Origin: Streptosporangium brasiliense
GTDB taxonomy: Bacteria > Actinomycetota > Actinomycetes > Streptosporangiales > Streptosporangiaceae
Reading direction: 5' to 3'
Length of the DNA: 64,000 nt
Assembly: GCF_030811595.1 (NCBI RefSeq)
Contig: NZ_JAUSRB010000002.1
Span: forward strand, 3,100,001 to 3,164,000
The position numbers were made by a program, and so were the translations under genes. Below the pieces are notes generated by a model. The model saw only the letters and a list, made by a program, of their open reading frames with translations, was not told the origin of the DNA and made no database searches. Of the stretch, positions 1 to 7,544 are shown one piece after another (the stretch's first letter is position 1; each line of letters starts with the position of its first letter).

Positions 1-1
1 G

Positions 2-742
2 ATGATCCAGGTCTGGAACATGCCCGGGGTGAACCGGGACCGCGGGCAGCAGAGCACCCCGGTCGACGACGTGCTCAGGGCGCTGGACGGCAGCGGCTAC
101 ACCGGCGTGGTCGCGACCAACTGCGAGCAGACCTACCACCGCTACCTCAGGGTCGGCGAGCGGCTGGTGCCGGCCACCCGGTTCGCCGGGCTCTCCGGGC
201 CGAAGAAGACGGCGCTCGGCGAGGGCTACTTCGTCACCTGGAACGTCACGTGGTACTCGGGGGAGGAGCCCGTGGCCCACATGCTGTTCCGGGTACTGAA
301 ATTTCGCCCCCGGGAGCGGAAAACCACGCCCGAGGCACGCGAGCCGTACCCGCTGAGACCCGCGGTCAACAGGGACACCGCGTTCTTCTGGGAAGGTGTC
401 GCCAGGGGCGAGCTCCGGATCCAGAGATGCGCGGACTGCGGAGAGCTCCGGCACCCCCCGGGCCCGATCTGCCCGTCGTGCCGTTCGGCCGACCGGACGC
501 ACGTCGTGGCGGGCGGTACAGGCGAGGTCTACAGCTACGTCGTGCACCACAACCCGCCGGTCCCGGGGCTGAGCACTCCTTATGTGGTCGCTGTGGTGGA
601 GCTGCCGGAAGGGGTGCGGATCGTGGGCAATGTCGTGGACTGTCCGCCGGAAGAAGTGGGTATCGGTATGCAGTTGCGTGTGACGTATCGCCAGATGGAC
701 GACGAGCTGATCCTGCCGATGTGGGTCCCCCAGGAGTCATGA
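2..742 (+). CDS. chsH2: ChsH2-like MaoC/DUF35 acyl-CoA hydratase subunit, 5' end cut by window
   Basis: The reading frame is open to the window edge, so the N-terminus is missing. Residues 1-100 resemble the end of a MaoC (hot-dog) hydratase domain. From about residue 125 a DUF35 module follows: a rubredoxin-like zinc ribbon with CxxC pairs at about 143/146 and 157/160, then an OB-fold ending in the stop. In Mycobacterium the MaoC-DUF35 protein ChsH2 pairs with ChsH1 to hydrate steroid side-chain enoyl-CoA, and its DUF35 domain also binds and activates the aldolase Ltp2. The next two genes are exactly a ChsH1-like and an Ltp2-like protein, in the same order as the igr operon. The stop overlaps the next start region. 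The family call is firm; the steroid substrate is inferred from gene order. Confidence 0.72.
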   Translation: MIQVWNMPGVNRDRGQQSTPVDDVLRALDGSGYTGVVATNCEQTYHRYLRVGERLVPATRFAGLSGPKKTALGEGYFVTWNVTWYSGEEPVAHMLFRVLKFRPRERKTTPEAREPYPLRPAVNRDTAFFWEGVARGELRIQRCADCGELRHPPGPICPSCRSADRTHVVAGGTGEVYSYVVHHNPPVPGLSTPYVVAVVELPEGVRIVGNVVDCPPEEVGIGMQLRVTYRQMDDELILPMWVPQES

Positions 743-1152
743 TGCGGACGCTTACCGAAGACCAGGTCGAGATCGGGTCGGTCCTCCCGGAACTCGTGAT
801 CGGGCTGACCCCCACCGTGATCATCTCGACGGCGCTGGCGACGATGGACTTCACCCCGGTCCACCACGACGTCGAGGGCGCCAGGGCACAGGGCTCCAAG
901 GACATCTTCCTCAACATCCTGACCACGATGGGCCTCGTCGAGCGCTATGTCACCGACTGGGCGGGCCCCGAGGCGCTGATCCGCGGCATCAACGTCAAGC
1001 TCGGCGTCCCCGCCTACGCGGGCGACACGCTGACCTTCACCGGCGCCGTCGTCGCCCACGACGACGGCGAGTTCACGGTCGAGGTCCGCGGCAGGGTCAG
1101 CCTCGGCGACCACGCCTCCGGCACCGTCCGCTTCGCCCTGCCCGGACGCTGA
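742..1152 (+). CDS. chsH1: ChsH1-like MaoC family enoyl-CoA hydratase
   Basis: This is a 136-residue single hot-dog (MaoC) domain, the usual length for ChsH1-type subunits. The hydratase-2 signature is visible near residue 35 as MDFTPVHHD, with the Asp and the His five residues later expected to be catalytic. It probably forms a heteromer with the preceding MaoC-DUF35 protein and adds water across an enoyl-CoA double bond. ATG at 742 is preferred because AGGAG sits 5 nt upstream. An in-frame ATG at 739 would give an ATGA overlap with the upstream stop. Either way the two genes are translationally coupled. Substrate identity (steroid or another branched acyl-CoA) is inferred from context only. 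Confidence 0.75.
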   Translation: MRTLTEDQVEIGSVLPELVIGLTPTVIISTALATMDFTPVHHDVEGARAQGSKDIFLNILTTMGLVERYVTDWAGPEALIRGINVKLGVPAYAGDTLTFTGAVVAHDDGEFTVEVRGRVSLGDHASGTVRFALPGR

Positions 1153-1218
1153 GCGCCCGCCCCGTCCGGACGCCGGGCACGCCCCCACACGCCCCACCGC
1201 AGAAAGGCACCCATCACC

Positions 1219-2391
1219 GTGGTCTCCCTCCCGGGGAGTACGGCTGTCGCCGGTATCGGCGCGACCGAGTTCTCCAAGCAGTCAGGGCGGTCGGAGCTCC
1301 AGCTCGCCGCCGAGGCGGTGTTCGCGGCGCTGGACGACGCGGGCCTGAGCCCCGCGGACGTCGACGGGCTGGTGACCTACACCCAGGACGCCAACCAGGA
1401 GATCGCCGTGGCCCGCGAGGTGGGCATCGGCGATCTGACGTTCTTCTCCCGCGTGCACTACGGCGGCGGCGCGGCGTGCGGCACCGTGCTGCACGCCGCG
1501 ATGGCGGTCGCCACCGGGGCCGCCGAGACCGTGGTCTGCTACCGCGCCTTCAACGAGCGTTCGGGCCGCAGGTTCGGCCAGCCCGACGCCCGGATCGGCG
1601 GCGAGCCGTCCTCCCAGGGCCTGGAGATGAGCTGGCACGTGCCGTACGGACTGATGACCCCGGCGGGCTGGGTCGCCATGTTCGCCCGGCGCTACATGCA
1701 CGCCTACGGCGTGACGTCCGAGGACTTCGGCCGGGTGGCCGTGGCGATGCGCCGGCACGCGGCCACCAACCCCGCGGCCTGGTTCCACGGGCGCCCGATC
1801 ACGCTGGAGGAGCACCAGGCGTCCAAGTGGATCGTGGAGCCGCTGCACCTGCTCGACTGCTGCCAGGAGAGCGACGGCGCGGTGGCGCTGGTGGTCACCT
1901 CCGCCGAACGGGCCAGGGACCTGCGCAGGTCACCCGCTCTGATCGCCGCCGCGGCCCAGGGGGCCGGCGCCGGCCAGCTGATGATGACCAGCTACTACCG
2001 CGACGAGATGACCGGTCTGCCGGAGATGGGGGTGGTCGGCCGCCGGCTCTGGGAGCAGTCGGGGCTCGGCCCGGCCGACGTCCAGACGGCCATCCTGTAC
2101 GACCACTTCACCCCGTTCGTGCTCACCCAGCTGGAGGAGCTCGGCTTCTGCGGGCGCGGCGAGGCGCGGGACCTCGTCGCCGACGGCGGCATCGAGATCG
2201 ACGGCCACCTGCCGGTCAACCCGCACGGCGGGCAGCTCGGCGAGGCGTACATCCACGGCATGAACGGCATCGCCGAGGCGGTCAGGCAGGTCCGGGGCAC
2301 CTCGGTGAACCAGGTATCCGGGGTCCGCAACGTCCTGGTCACCGCGGGGACCGGCGTGCCCACCAGCGGCCTGATCCTGTCGGCCGGGTGA
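1219..2391 (+). CDS. ltp2: Ltp2-like thiolase-fold retro-aldolase (SCP-x/lipid-transfer thiolase)
   Basis: This 390-residue thiolase-fold protein lacks the usual thiolase cysteine context. It is related to Ltp2, the aldolase that cleaves the last side-chain carbons from a 17-hydroxy steroid CoA, releasing propionyl-CoA. As I recall, work on Thermomonospora curvata Ltp2 assigns catalytic roles to Tyr294 and Tyr344. By direct codon counting this protein has Tyr at both 294 (ILYDHF) and 344 (GEAYIHG). The third tyrosine I recall (246) is not at that number here, so local alignment or substrate may differ. GTG at 1219 is preceded by AGAAAGG. The gap to the hydratase gene is 66 bp and the strand is the same, so one operon is likely. 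Ltp2 needs the DUF35 partner encoded two genes upstream. Confidence 0.72.
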   Translation: MVSLPGSTAVAGIGATEFSKQSGRSELQLAAEAVFAALDDAGLSPADVDGLVTYTQDANQEIAVAREVGIGDLTFFSRVHYGGGAACGTVLHAAMAVATGAAETVVCYRAFNERSGRRFGQPDARIGGEPSSQGLEMSWHVPYGLMTPAGWVAMFARRYMHAYGVTSEDFGRVAVAMRRHAATNPAAWFHGRPITLEEHQASKWIVEPLHLLDCCQESDGAVALVVTSAERARDLRRSPALIAAAAQGAGAGQLMMTSYYRDEMTGLPEMGVVGRRLWEQSGLGPADVQTAILYDHFTPFVLTQLEELGFCGRGEARDLVADGGIEIDGHLPVNPHGGQLGEAYIHGMNGIAEAVRQVRGTSVNQVSGVRNVLVTAGTGVPTSGLILSAG

Positions 2392-2403
2392 CGGCCGCAC
2401 CGG

Positions 2404-2423
2404 CGCCCGGGTAGGACCGGGCG
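2404..2423 (+). terminator. candidate hairpin terminator after ltp2
   Basis: A perfect 7-bp inverted repeat, CGCCCGG / CCGGGCG, with a 6-nt loop lies 12 bp after the aldolase stop. There is no strong T-tract, as is common in high-GC actinomycetes. It would separate the acyl-CoA cassette from the downstream regulator. Confidence 0.45.
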
Positions 2424-2512
2424 TCGTCATCCACGGGCGGTTCCCGCGGCGGTCTCGTCCTGTGAGGTGAAGTTGCATCCGTTATGCGTGTTTTGGATGG
2501 CATTATTGCGAC

Positions 2513-3511
2513 ATGCTGGAAACGGTCGGGCTGGATCCGGTGGAGGAACGCCTCTACCGGTTCCTGGTGACGGCGGCCGAGGCGGGTGTCGTCGATCTCG
2601 CCGCGGAGCTGGACCTCGACGTCGGCGCGGTCGAGACGGTGCTGTCGTCCATGGAGGCCAGGGGACTGGTCCGGACGGCCTCCGCGGAGACGGCCGCTCC
2701 GGCGGAGCGGCGCTTCACCGCGGTCTCCCCCGACATCGTGCTGGGCGCGCGCCTGCTGCGCCAGCAGCAGTCGCTCGACTGGGCGCGGCGCACCGTGGAG
2801 CAGCTGTCGGAGGAGTACCGGGGCAACGCCCGCCGCCGTGACGCTGGCCTCCTCGTGGAGGTGCTGCCCAACCGGATCGCGCTGCGCGAGCAGCTCGAAC
2901 ACCTGCAGGAGAACGCCCGCGAGGAGGTCCTCTGCTTCTGCCGGGGGAGCGCGATCGTGATGCACTCGACCGAGAACGACGCGGAGCTGGACGCGCTGCG
3001 CCGCGGGGTGGTCTACCGGGTGGTCTACGAGCGCGACCTGCTGGAGGAGCCGGGGATGCAGGCCAACGTGGCCTACGGCGTCAAGCTGGGCGAGCGCGCC
3101 CGAGCCCTGCCCCGGCTGCCGGTCCGGCTGATGGTCGTGGACCGGGAGATCGGTCTGCTGCCGCTGGTGCGGCACGCCGGGATATCGGAGCCGACGGCGG
3201 CGCTGATCCGGGGCGGCGAGCTGCTGGAGGCGCTGATCGCGCTGTTCGAGAGCTACTGGGACCGGGCGACGCCGCTGCGGATCGGCGAGGACGGCGCCCT
3301 CGCCGAGGGGACTCATCCCTGCCCACTGAACTCCGACGACCTGTACCTGCTGTCGCTGCTGGTCGCCGGGGTGCCGGACAAGTCGATCGCCAGCCAGCTC
3401 GGGATCAGCCAGCGGACCGTGCAGCGGCGCCTCTCGCACATCATGGAGCTGGCCGGCGCGCAGACCCGGATGCAGCTCGCCTGGCACGCCGCCCGGGAGC
3501 GCTGGCTCTGA
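2513..3511 (+). CDS. TrmB/LuxR-type helix-turn-helix transcriptional regulator
   Basis: This 332-residue protein is probably cytoplasmic. Residues 5-60 look like a TrmB-type winged helix (LDPVEERLYRFLV, then a helix-turn-helix). The middle part (about 110-250) is a variable sensor region. The last 60 residues form a LuxR/GerE helix-turn-helix (SDDLYLLSLLVAG, KSIASQLGISQRTVQRRL). Proteins of this layout are common and numerous in Streptosporangiales and Streptomyces, usually with unknown ligands. ATG 2513 has no clear ribosome site and the upstream 40 bp are unusually AT-rich, so a leaderless or short-leader mRNA is possible. The gene follows the chsH2-chsH1-ltp2 cassette and could control it; that is inference only. 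Confidence 0.7.
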   Translation: MLETVGLDPVEERLYRFLVTAAEAGVVDLAAELDLDVGAVETVLSSMEARGLVRTASAETAAPAERRFTAVSPDIVLGARLLRQQQSLDWARRTVEQLSEEYRGNARRRDAGLLVEVLPNRIALREQLEHLQENAREEVLCFCRGSAIVMHSTENDAELDALRRGVVYRVVYERDLLEEPGMQANVAYGVKLGERARALPRLPVRLMVVDREIGLLPLVRHAGISEPTAALIRGGELLEALIALFESYWDRATPLRIGEDGALAEGTHPCPLNSDDLYLLSLLVAGVPDKSIASQLGISQRTVQRRLSHIMELAGAQTRMQLAWHAARERWL

Positions 3512-3554
3512 CCGGCGGCCCCGGCCGGCGGTCCGCGGACCGGTGTCCTCCGGC

Positions 3555-3632
3555 GGGTCCGGGCGCCGGCCGCGTGCCCAGAGTCCGGGCGGCGGCCGAG
3601 TGCCGAGGGTCCGGGCGCCGGCACGGTGATGC
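3555..3632. repeat. three 26-bp tandem repeats in a convergent intergenic region
   Basis: Units begin at 3555, 3581 and 3607, each starting G(G/A)GTCCGGGCG. The first two match at most positions (GCCGGCCGCGTGCC against GGCGGCCGAGTGCC); the third diverges after GCCGGC. The third unit is also the left arm of the long hairpin at 3607-3651. The tract fills the gap between a plus-strand regulator and a minus-strand subtilase. Confidence 0.7.
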
Positions 3633-3651
3633 CGTACCGGCGCCCGGACCC
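3607..3651. terminator. strong bidirectional hairpin terminator
   Basis: Perfect 15-bp arms (GGGTCCGGGCGCCGG at 3607-3621, and its complement at 3637-3651) flank a 15-nt loop that can pair further (ACGG/CCGT). The hairpin abuts the stop codon of the minus-strand subtilase and lies about 95 bp past the end of the plus-strand regulator, so it can serve both converging transcripts. Confidence 0.75.
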
Positions 3652-3652
3652 G

Positions 3653-6600
3653 TCACCTCACGCCGTAGGCGCGGAGCACGGTCTGGCTGACCGCGTTCCC
3701 CGCCCGGTCCTCCGCATTGACCCGCAGCGAGACATACCGGCCCTCGCCCGCGAGGTGGGAGACCAGGGTGGAGTAGCGGTCCTTGCCGCGGGGCAGCAGC
3801 GCCAGGCGCTTCCAGGTCTTGCCGTCGTCATAGGACAGCTCGGCCGTGACCTTCCGCAGGGCGAGGCCGGGCGCGGTGCTCCGCACGGCGAAGTCCAGCG
3901 GGACCGGCAGCGCCCGGCGGACCCGGCCGTTCAGGTCGGCGGGCACGGTGTAGTCGACGCCGAGCAGCGGCAGCGGTTCGGAGCCGGACGCCGGCCGGGC
4001 GGAACCGAACGTCCACGCCGTGCTGGTCTCGGTGGCGTACGTCCACTCCTCCGACGAGCGCTTGGTGGACAGCTCCAGCCGGTAGGTGGCCTTCCCGGGA
4101 ACGGCGGGGAAGTCCCCCACGGCCCGTCGCGGCTCCGCGACGAGCACGCCATCGCGGTAGAGGCGGGCGGAGACCACGTCCTCCTCGTCGGAGGTGAACG
4201 CGTAGCCGTAGTGGCCGGCGGCGTCGACGAACTCGGGGATGTCGAGCCTCAGCGTGTCCTCCGTCCGGGTCGGGGTGAACTCGGGCCTGTTCGGCGGGAT
4301 CGCCGGCCGTACGACGGGGCCGAACCACCGCTCGCCGACCTTCTCACCGGCGGTGTAGCTGCGCGGCCCGCCGGTGAGCCCGGGGGCGAGCGGGCTCATC
4401 GCATCCCAGGTGAACATGTGCTGGGCCACGTGCTCCCACTGGGTGTCACCCGAGGTGACGTACTCGACGCGCTCGGACCCCGTGCGGACCCAGCGCTGCC
4501 CCTCGTTGGAGAAGACCTGCCACGGCCGCCAGCCGAACCGCTGCTCCTTGGCCCAGCCGAAACCGCCGGTCTCGTGGTAGCCGGTGTCCACTCGGGCCAG
4601 GTTGGAGGCGTTGGCCTCGTAGACGATCTGCTCCGGGATCCGCCCCTTGGAGACCTGCGAGATGTCGTAGAGATAGGGGATGGCCATGTTCGCGGTCACG
4701 TCGAGGACGGCCCGGCCCTTGCGGACCCGCTCCAGCAGCTTCTGCCCCTGCCCGTAGGGGATCGAGGCGCCCGGGATCGCCTGCCTGTCCTCGCCCGGCC
4801 ACCAGTACTGCCACGCGCCGTCGTCGCGGGTCGGCACGACGATCGCCGCCGCGGCGCCCGCCTCGGCGGCGGCCGCGATCATCTCGTCCCACTGGGGACC
4901 GTCCAAGGTGCTCGACAGGATGACCGCCCGGCCGCGCAGCGTGAGAGCGCGAAGCTCCTCGGGGGTGCCGTGACCGCCGTCGACGAGCTCCCACCGGTAC
5001 CGGCCGCTCCACTCCGGTGATCTCACCATCGGGAAGAGGTCCAGCGGCTCCTTGAAGCCGTTGACCCGTGAGGACAGCCTCGGCGCGCCGTACTGCCAGC
5101 GCGAGGTGAACTCGAAGGTGCCTTTGCGGACCGGCTGCGTCCCGGCCACGTGCAGCTCTTCGACCGTGGGGAAGTTCATGAACGACGAGGAGATCTTCCG
5201 GGAACCGGTGTCGCGGTAGCTGGCGAACGTGGAGATGCCCTCCTGGACCACCGGCTGCGGCGTCTTGATCACGATCGGCCGTGTCTTCCGCGCGTCGAAC
5301 ACCAGCTCCACGTCGCCGTCCACCTGGAACTCGGGAATGTCGATCTTGATGTCGATGACGTGCCCGTCCAGGCGTTCCTCGCCGGAATGGCCCTGCGCGA
5401 AGTAGGTGCCCTCGGGGACCTCGAAGGTTTTCCCCTCCTCGGCCTCCCACGGCATGATGTAGGTGAGGAGGTTGTCCTGCCGGCCGGGGCCGAACATGAA
5501 GATGTTGCTCATGCTCGCCGGCTTGCCGTCCTTGCCGATGGCGCTGATGTGCACCTTGTGGGTGCGGGGACTCTTGGTGAGCGCCAGCGTGGTCTGCAGG
5601 GAGACCGATCCGTCCGCGGTGGTCGCGGTGAGGTGGCCGGAGTGCCGGCCGTACGCCAGCTTCGCCAGGTCGGCGGTCACCGGGACCGTGACCGTGGCGC
5701 CGGCGTCGACGGTGACCGACGTCGACCCCGGGGTGAGCGCGCCCTGGGCTGGGGCGTCACCGTCCAGGTTGCTCAGGGTGACGGCCAGCGTCAGGGAGAC
5801 GGGCGCCTGGGTGGAGTTGGTGTAGGCGACGGTCCCGGAGGGACTCGTGGAGCCACCGTCCTTGTGGGTGCCCAGGTCGAGCACGCCGGTGGCCGTGACG
5901 CCCTGCCGTACGGCCCGCGCGATGTCCACCCGTCCGCCGCCCTGCTCGTAGACGGTCAGGTCCTGCGCGGTCCTGGCGGTCGAGACCAGGGCGTCCTTGA
6001 GCTGCCGGGCCTTCCAGTCCGGGTGCCGCTGCTTGAGGATCGCGGCGGCGCCGGCCACGTGGGGCGTCGCCATCGAGGTTCCGGACGCGGCGGTGTAGCG
6101 CTCGTCGGCGGGCTGGCCCATCGAGGTGCCCTCGGCCCGCGCGGCCACGATCGCCACTCCCGGGGCGGTGATGTCCGGCTTGGCGCCGTCGTCGAGACGC
6201 GGGCCACGGCTGGAGAAGGGGGCGAGCGCCTCGTCCGCGTCGACCGCGCCGACGGTCAGCGCCGACGTCGCGGCGCCGGGGGTGCCGACCGAATACTCCT
6301 GCCCCTCGTTGCCCGCCGCGACGACGAAGAGGGCGCCGGTCTGCTCGGTCAGCGTGTTCAGGGCGGTGCTGACCGGGTCGGTGCCGTCCGTCGCCGCGCC
6401 GCCCAGGCTCATGTTCACGACGTCGGCACCGGACGTCGCGGCCCACTCCATCCCCTCGATGATCTGCGAGAAGCTGCCCGAGCCGTCGTCGTCCAGCACC
6501 TTGCCGACGATCAGCTCGGCGCCGGGAGCCACGCCCTTGCGGCGGCCCTCGGAGGCCGTGCCGAGGCCCGCGATGGTGGAGGCGACGTGGGTGCCGTGCC

Positions 6601-7372
6601 CGTGACCGTCCTGGGTCGAGGGGGCGGGGGTGAAGTTGCGCCTGTCCGCGATCTTCCCGGCGAGGTCGGGGTGGTTCTCGTCGGCGCCGGTGTCCAGGAC
6701 GGCCACCTTGACGCCCTTGCCGTCGAACCCGCTCTTCCACGCTTCGGGGGCGCCGATCTGCGGGACGCTGCGCTCCAGGTCGACCTTCACCTTGGCGTCC
6801 AGCCAGATCTTCTTGATCCCCGAGGCGAGCCGGGGCTCGCTGGAGCGGGCCGCCGGCGCCGCGCCGACGGCCTTCCAGAACGCGGCCAGCTCGCTCTTGC
6901 CGGCGTTCACCGCCCGCGCGTCGATGCTCTCCAGCTCGCCCACCGGCTTGACGCCGGGCAGCGCGCCCGCGGCCCGGGCGCCCTTGTCGTAGGAGAGCAG
7001 CAGCGGCAGCGCGGGGCTGCCGGTGTCGTCGTACCCCTGGGCGATCAGGTCGCCGACCGCGAACAGGCTCTTGTCGATCAGGTCGCCGGCCACGTAGGGG
7101 ACCATGTCGTCGGGGAGCACCTGCAGCTTCCCGTCGATGTCGTGGGTGGAGAACCTGATCCGCTCCCGGCCCTTGGCGGGATCGACCGTCACCGCCCACT
7201 TCCCGGCCGCGGCCTGGCGGACGGTCACCACGTCCCCGGTGATGAGAGTGACCCGGTGCGAGGGGGCCGCCGGGGGCGGTGCGGGGGCGGCCCCGCCCGC
7301 GGCCGGCAGGGCCGGCAGGGCGAGGAGTGGGGACACCGCTCCGACGGCGGTGAGGCGGGCAAGCCAGTGCAT
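3653..7372 (-). CDS. very large secreted S8 (subtilisin-like) serine peptidase
   Basis: This is a 1,239-residue extracellular protease. A signal peptide (hydrophobic stretch through LPALPAAGGAAPAP) opens the protein, followed by a propeptide-like region. The S8 catalytic domain has Asp227 (VAVLDTGADENHP), His259 (GHGTHVAS) and Ser433 (SGTSMATPHVAG). About 750 further residues are predicted beta-rich. They include a stretch at about 800-870 that resembles a protease-associated insert, and a C-terminal region ending near VSQTVLRAYG. This architecture is typical of large actinobacterial subtilases. I chose ATG 7372 because GGAAGGG lies upstream and it puts the signal peptide at the N-terminus. 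A GTG at 7411 would add 13 residues. The gene is monocistronic, with a strong hairpin directly after the stop. Confidence 0.9.
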   Translation of the reverse strand: MHWLARLTAVGAVSPLLALPALPAAGGAAPAPPPAAPSHRVTLITGDVVTVRQAAAGKWAVTVDPAKGRERIRFSTHDIDGKLQVLPDDMVPYVAGDLIDKSLFAVGDLIAQGYDDTGSPALPLLLSYDKGARAAGALPGVKPVGELESIDARAVNAGKSELAAFWKAVGAAPAARSSEPRLASGIKKIWLDAKVKVDLERSVPQIGAPEAWKSGFDGKGVKVAVLDTGADENHPDLAGKIADRRNFTPAPSTQDGHGHGTHVASTIAGLGTASEGRRKGVAPGAELIVGKVLDDDGSGSFSQIIEGMEWAATSGADVVNMSLGGAATDGTDPVSTALNTLTEQTGALFVVAAGNEGQEYSVGTPGAATSALTVGAVDADEALAPFSSRGPRLDDGAKPDITAPGVAIVAARAEGTSMGQPADERYTAASGTSMATPHVAGAAAILKQRHPDWKARQLKDALVSTARTAQDLTVYEQGGGRVDIARAVRQGVTATGVLDLGTHKDGGSTSPSGTVAYTNSTQAPVSLTLAVTLSNLDGDAPAQGALTPGSTSVTVDAGATVTVPVTADLAKLAYGRHSGHLTATTADGSVSLQTTLALTKSPRTHKVHISAIGKDGKPASMSNIFMFGPGRQDNLLTYIMPWEAEEGKTFEVPEGTYFAQGHSGEERLDGHVIDIKIDIPEFQVDGDVELVFDARKTRPIVIKTPQPVVQEGISTFASYRDTGSRKISSSFMNFPTVEELHVAGTQPVRKGTFEFTSRWQYGAPRLSSRVNGFKEPLDLFPMVRSPEWSGRYRWELVDGGHGTPEELRALTLRGRAVILSSTLDGPQWDEMIAAAAEAGAAAAIVVPTRDDGAWQYWWPGEDRQAIPGASIPYGQGQKLLERVRKGRAVLDVTANMAIPYLYDISQVSKGRIPEQIVYEANASNLARVDTGYHETGGFGWAKEQRFGWRPWQVFSNEGQRWVRTGSERVEYVTSGDTQWEHVAQHMFTWDAMSPLAPGLTGGPRSYTAGEKVGERWFGPVVRPAIPPNRPEFTPTRTEDTLRLDIPEFVDAAGHYGYAFTSDEEDVVSARLYRDGVLVAEPRRAVGDFPAVPGKATYRLELSTKRSSEEWTYATETSTAWTFGSARPASGSEPLPLLGVDYTVPADLNGRVRRALPVPLDFAVRSTAPGLALRKVTAELSYDDGKTWKRLALLPRGKDRYSTLVSHLAGEGRYVSLRVNAEDRAGNAVSQTVLRAYGVR

Positions 7373-7544
7373 GAGGGGGGCGCCCTTCCGTGATTCGGTA
7401 CTACCGATCACGAGGGTGGGCGATGATGACCCCCCGCGTCACGATTTCTAGCCTGCCCTAAACATGACATGTCGCCAATATGACAACTTGGCGTACGGCG
7501 AGGGCGCGTGACCACCCTGGCTGTGCCGCGTCGGCCCGGCGGGC

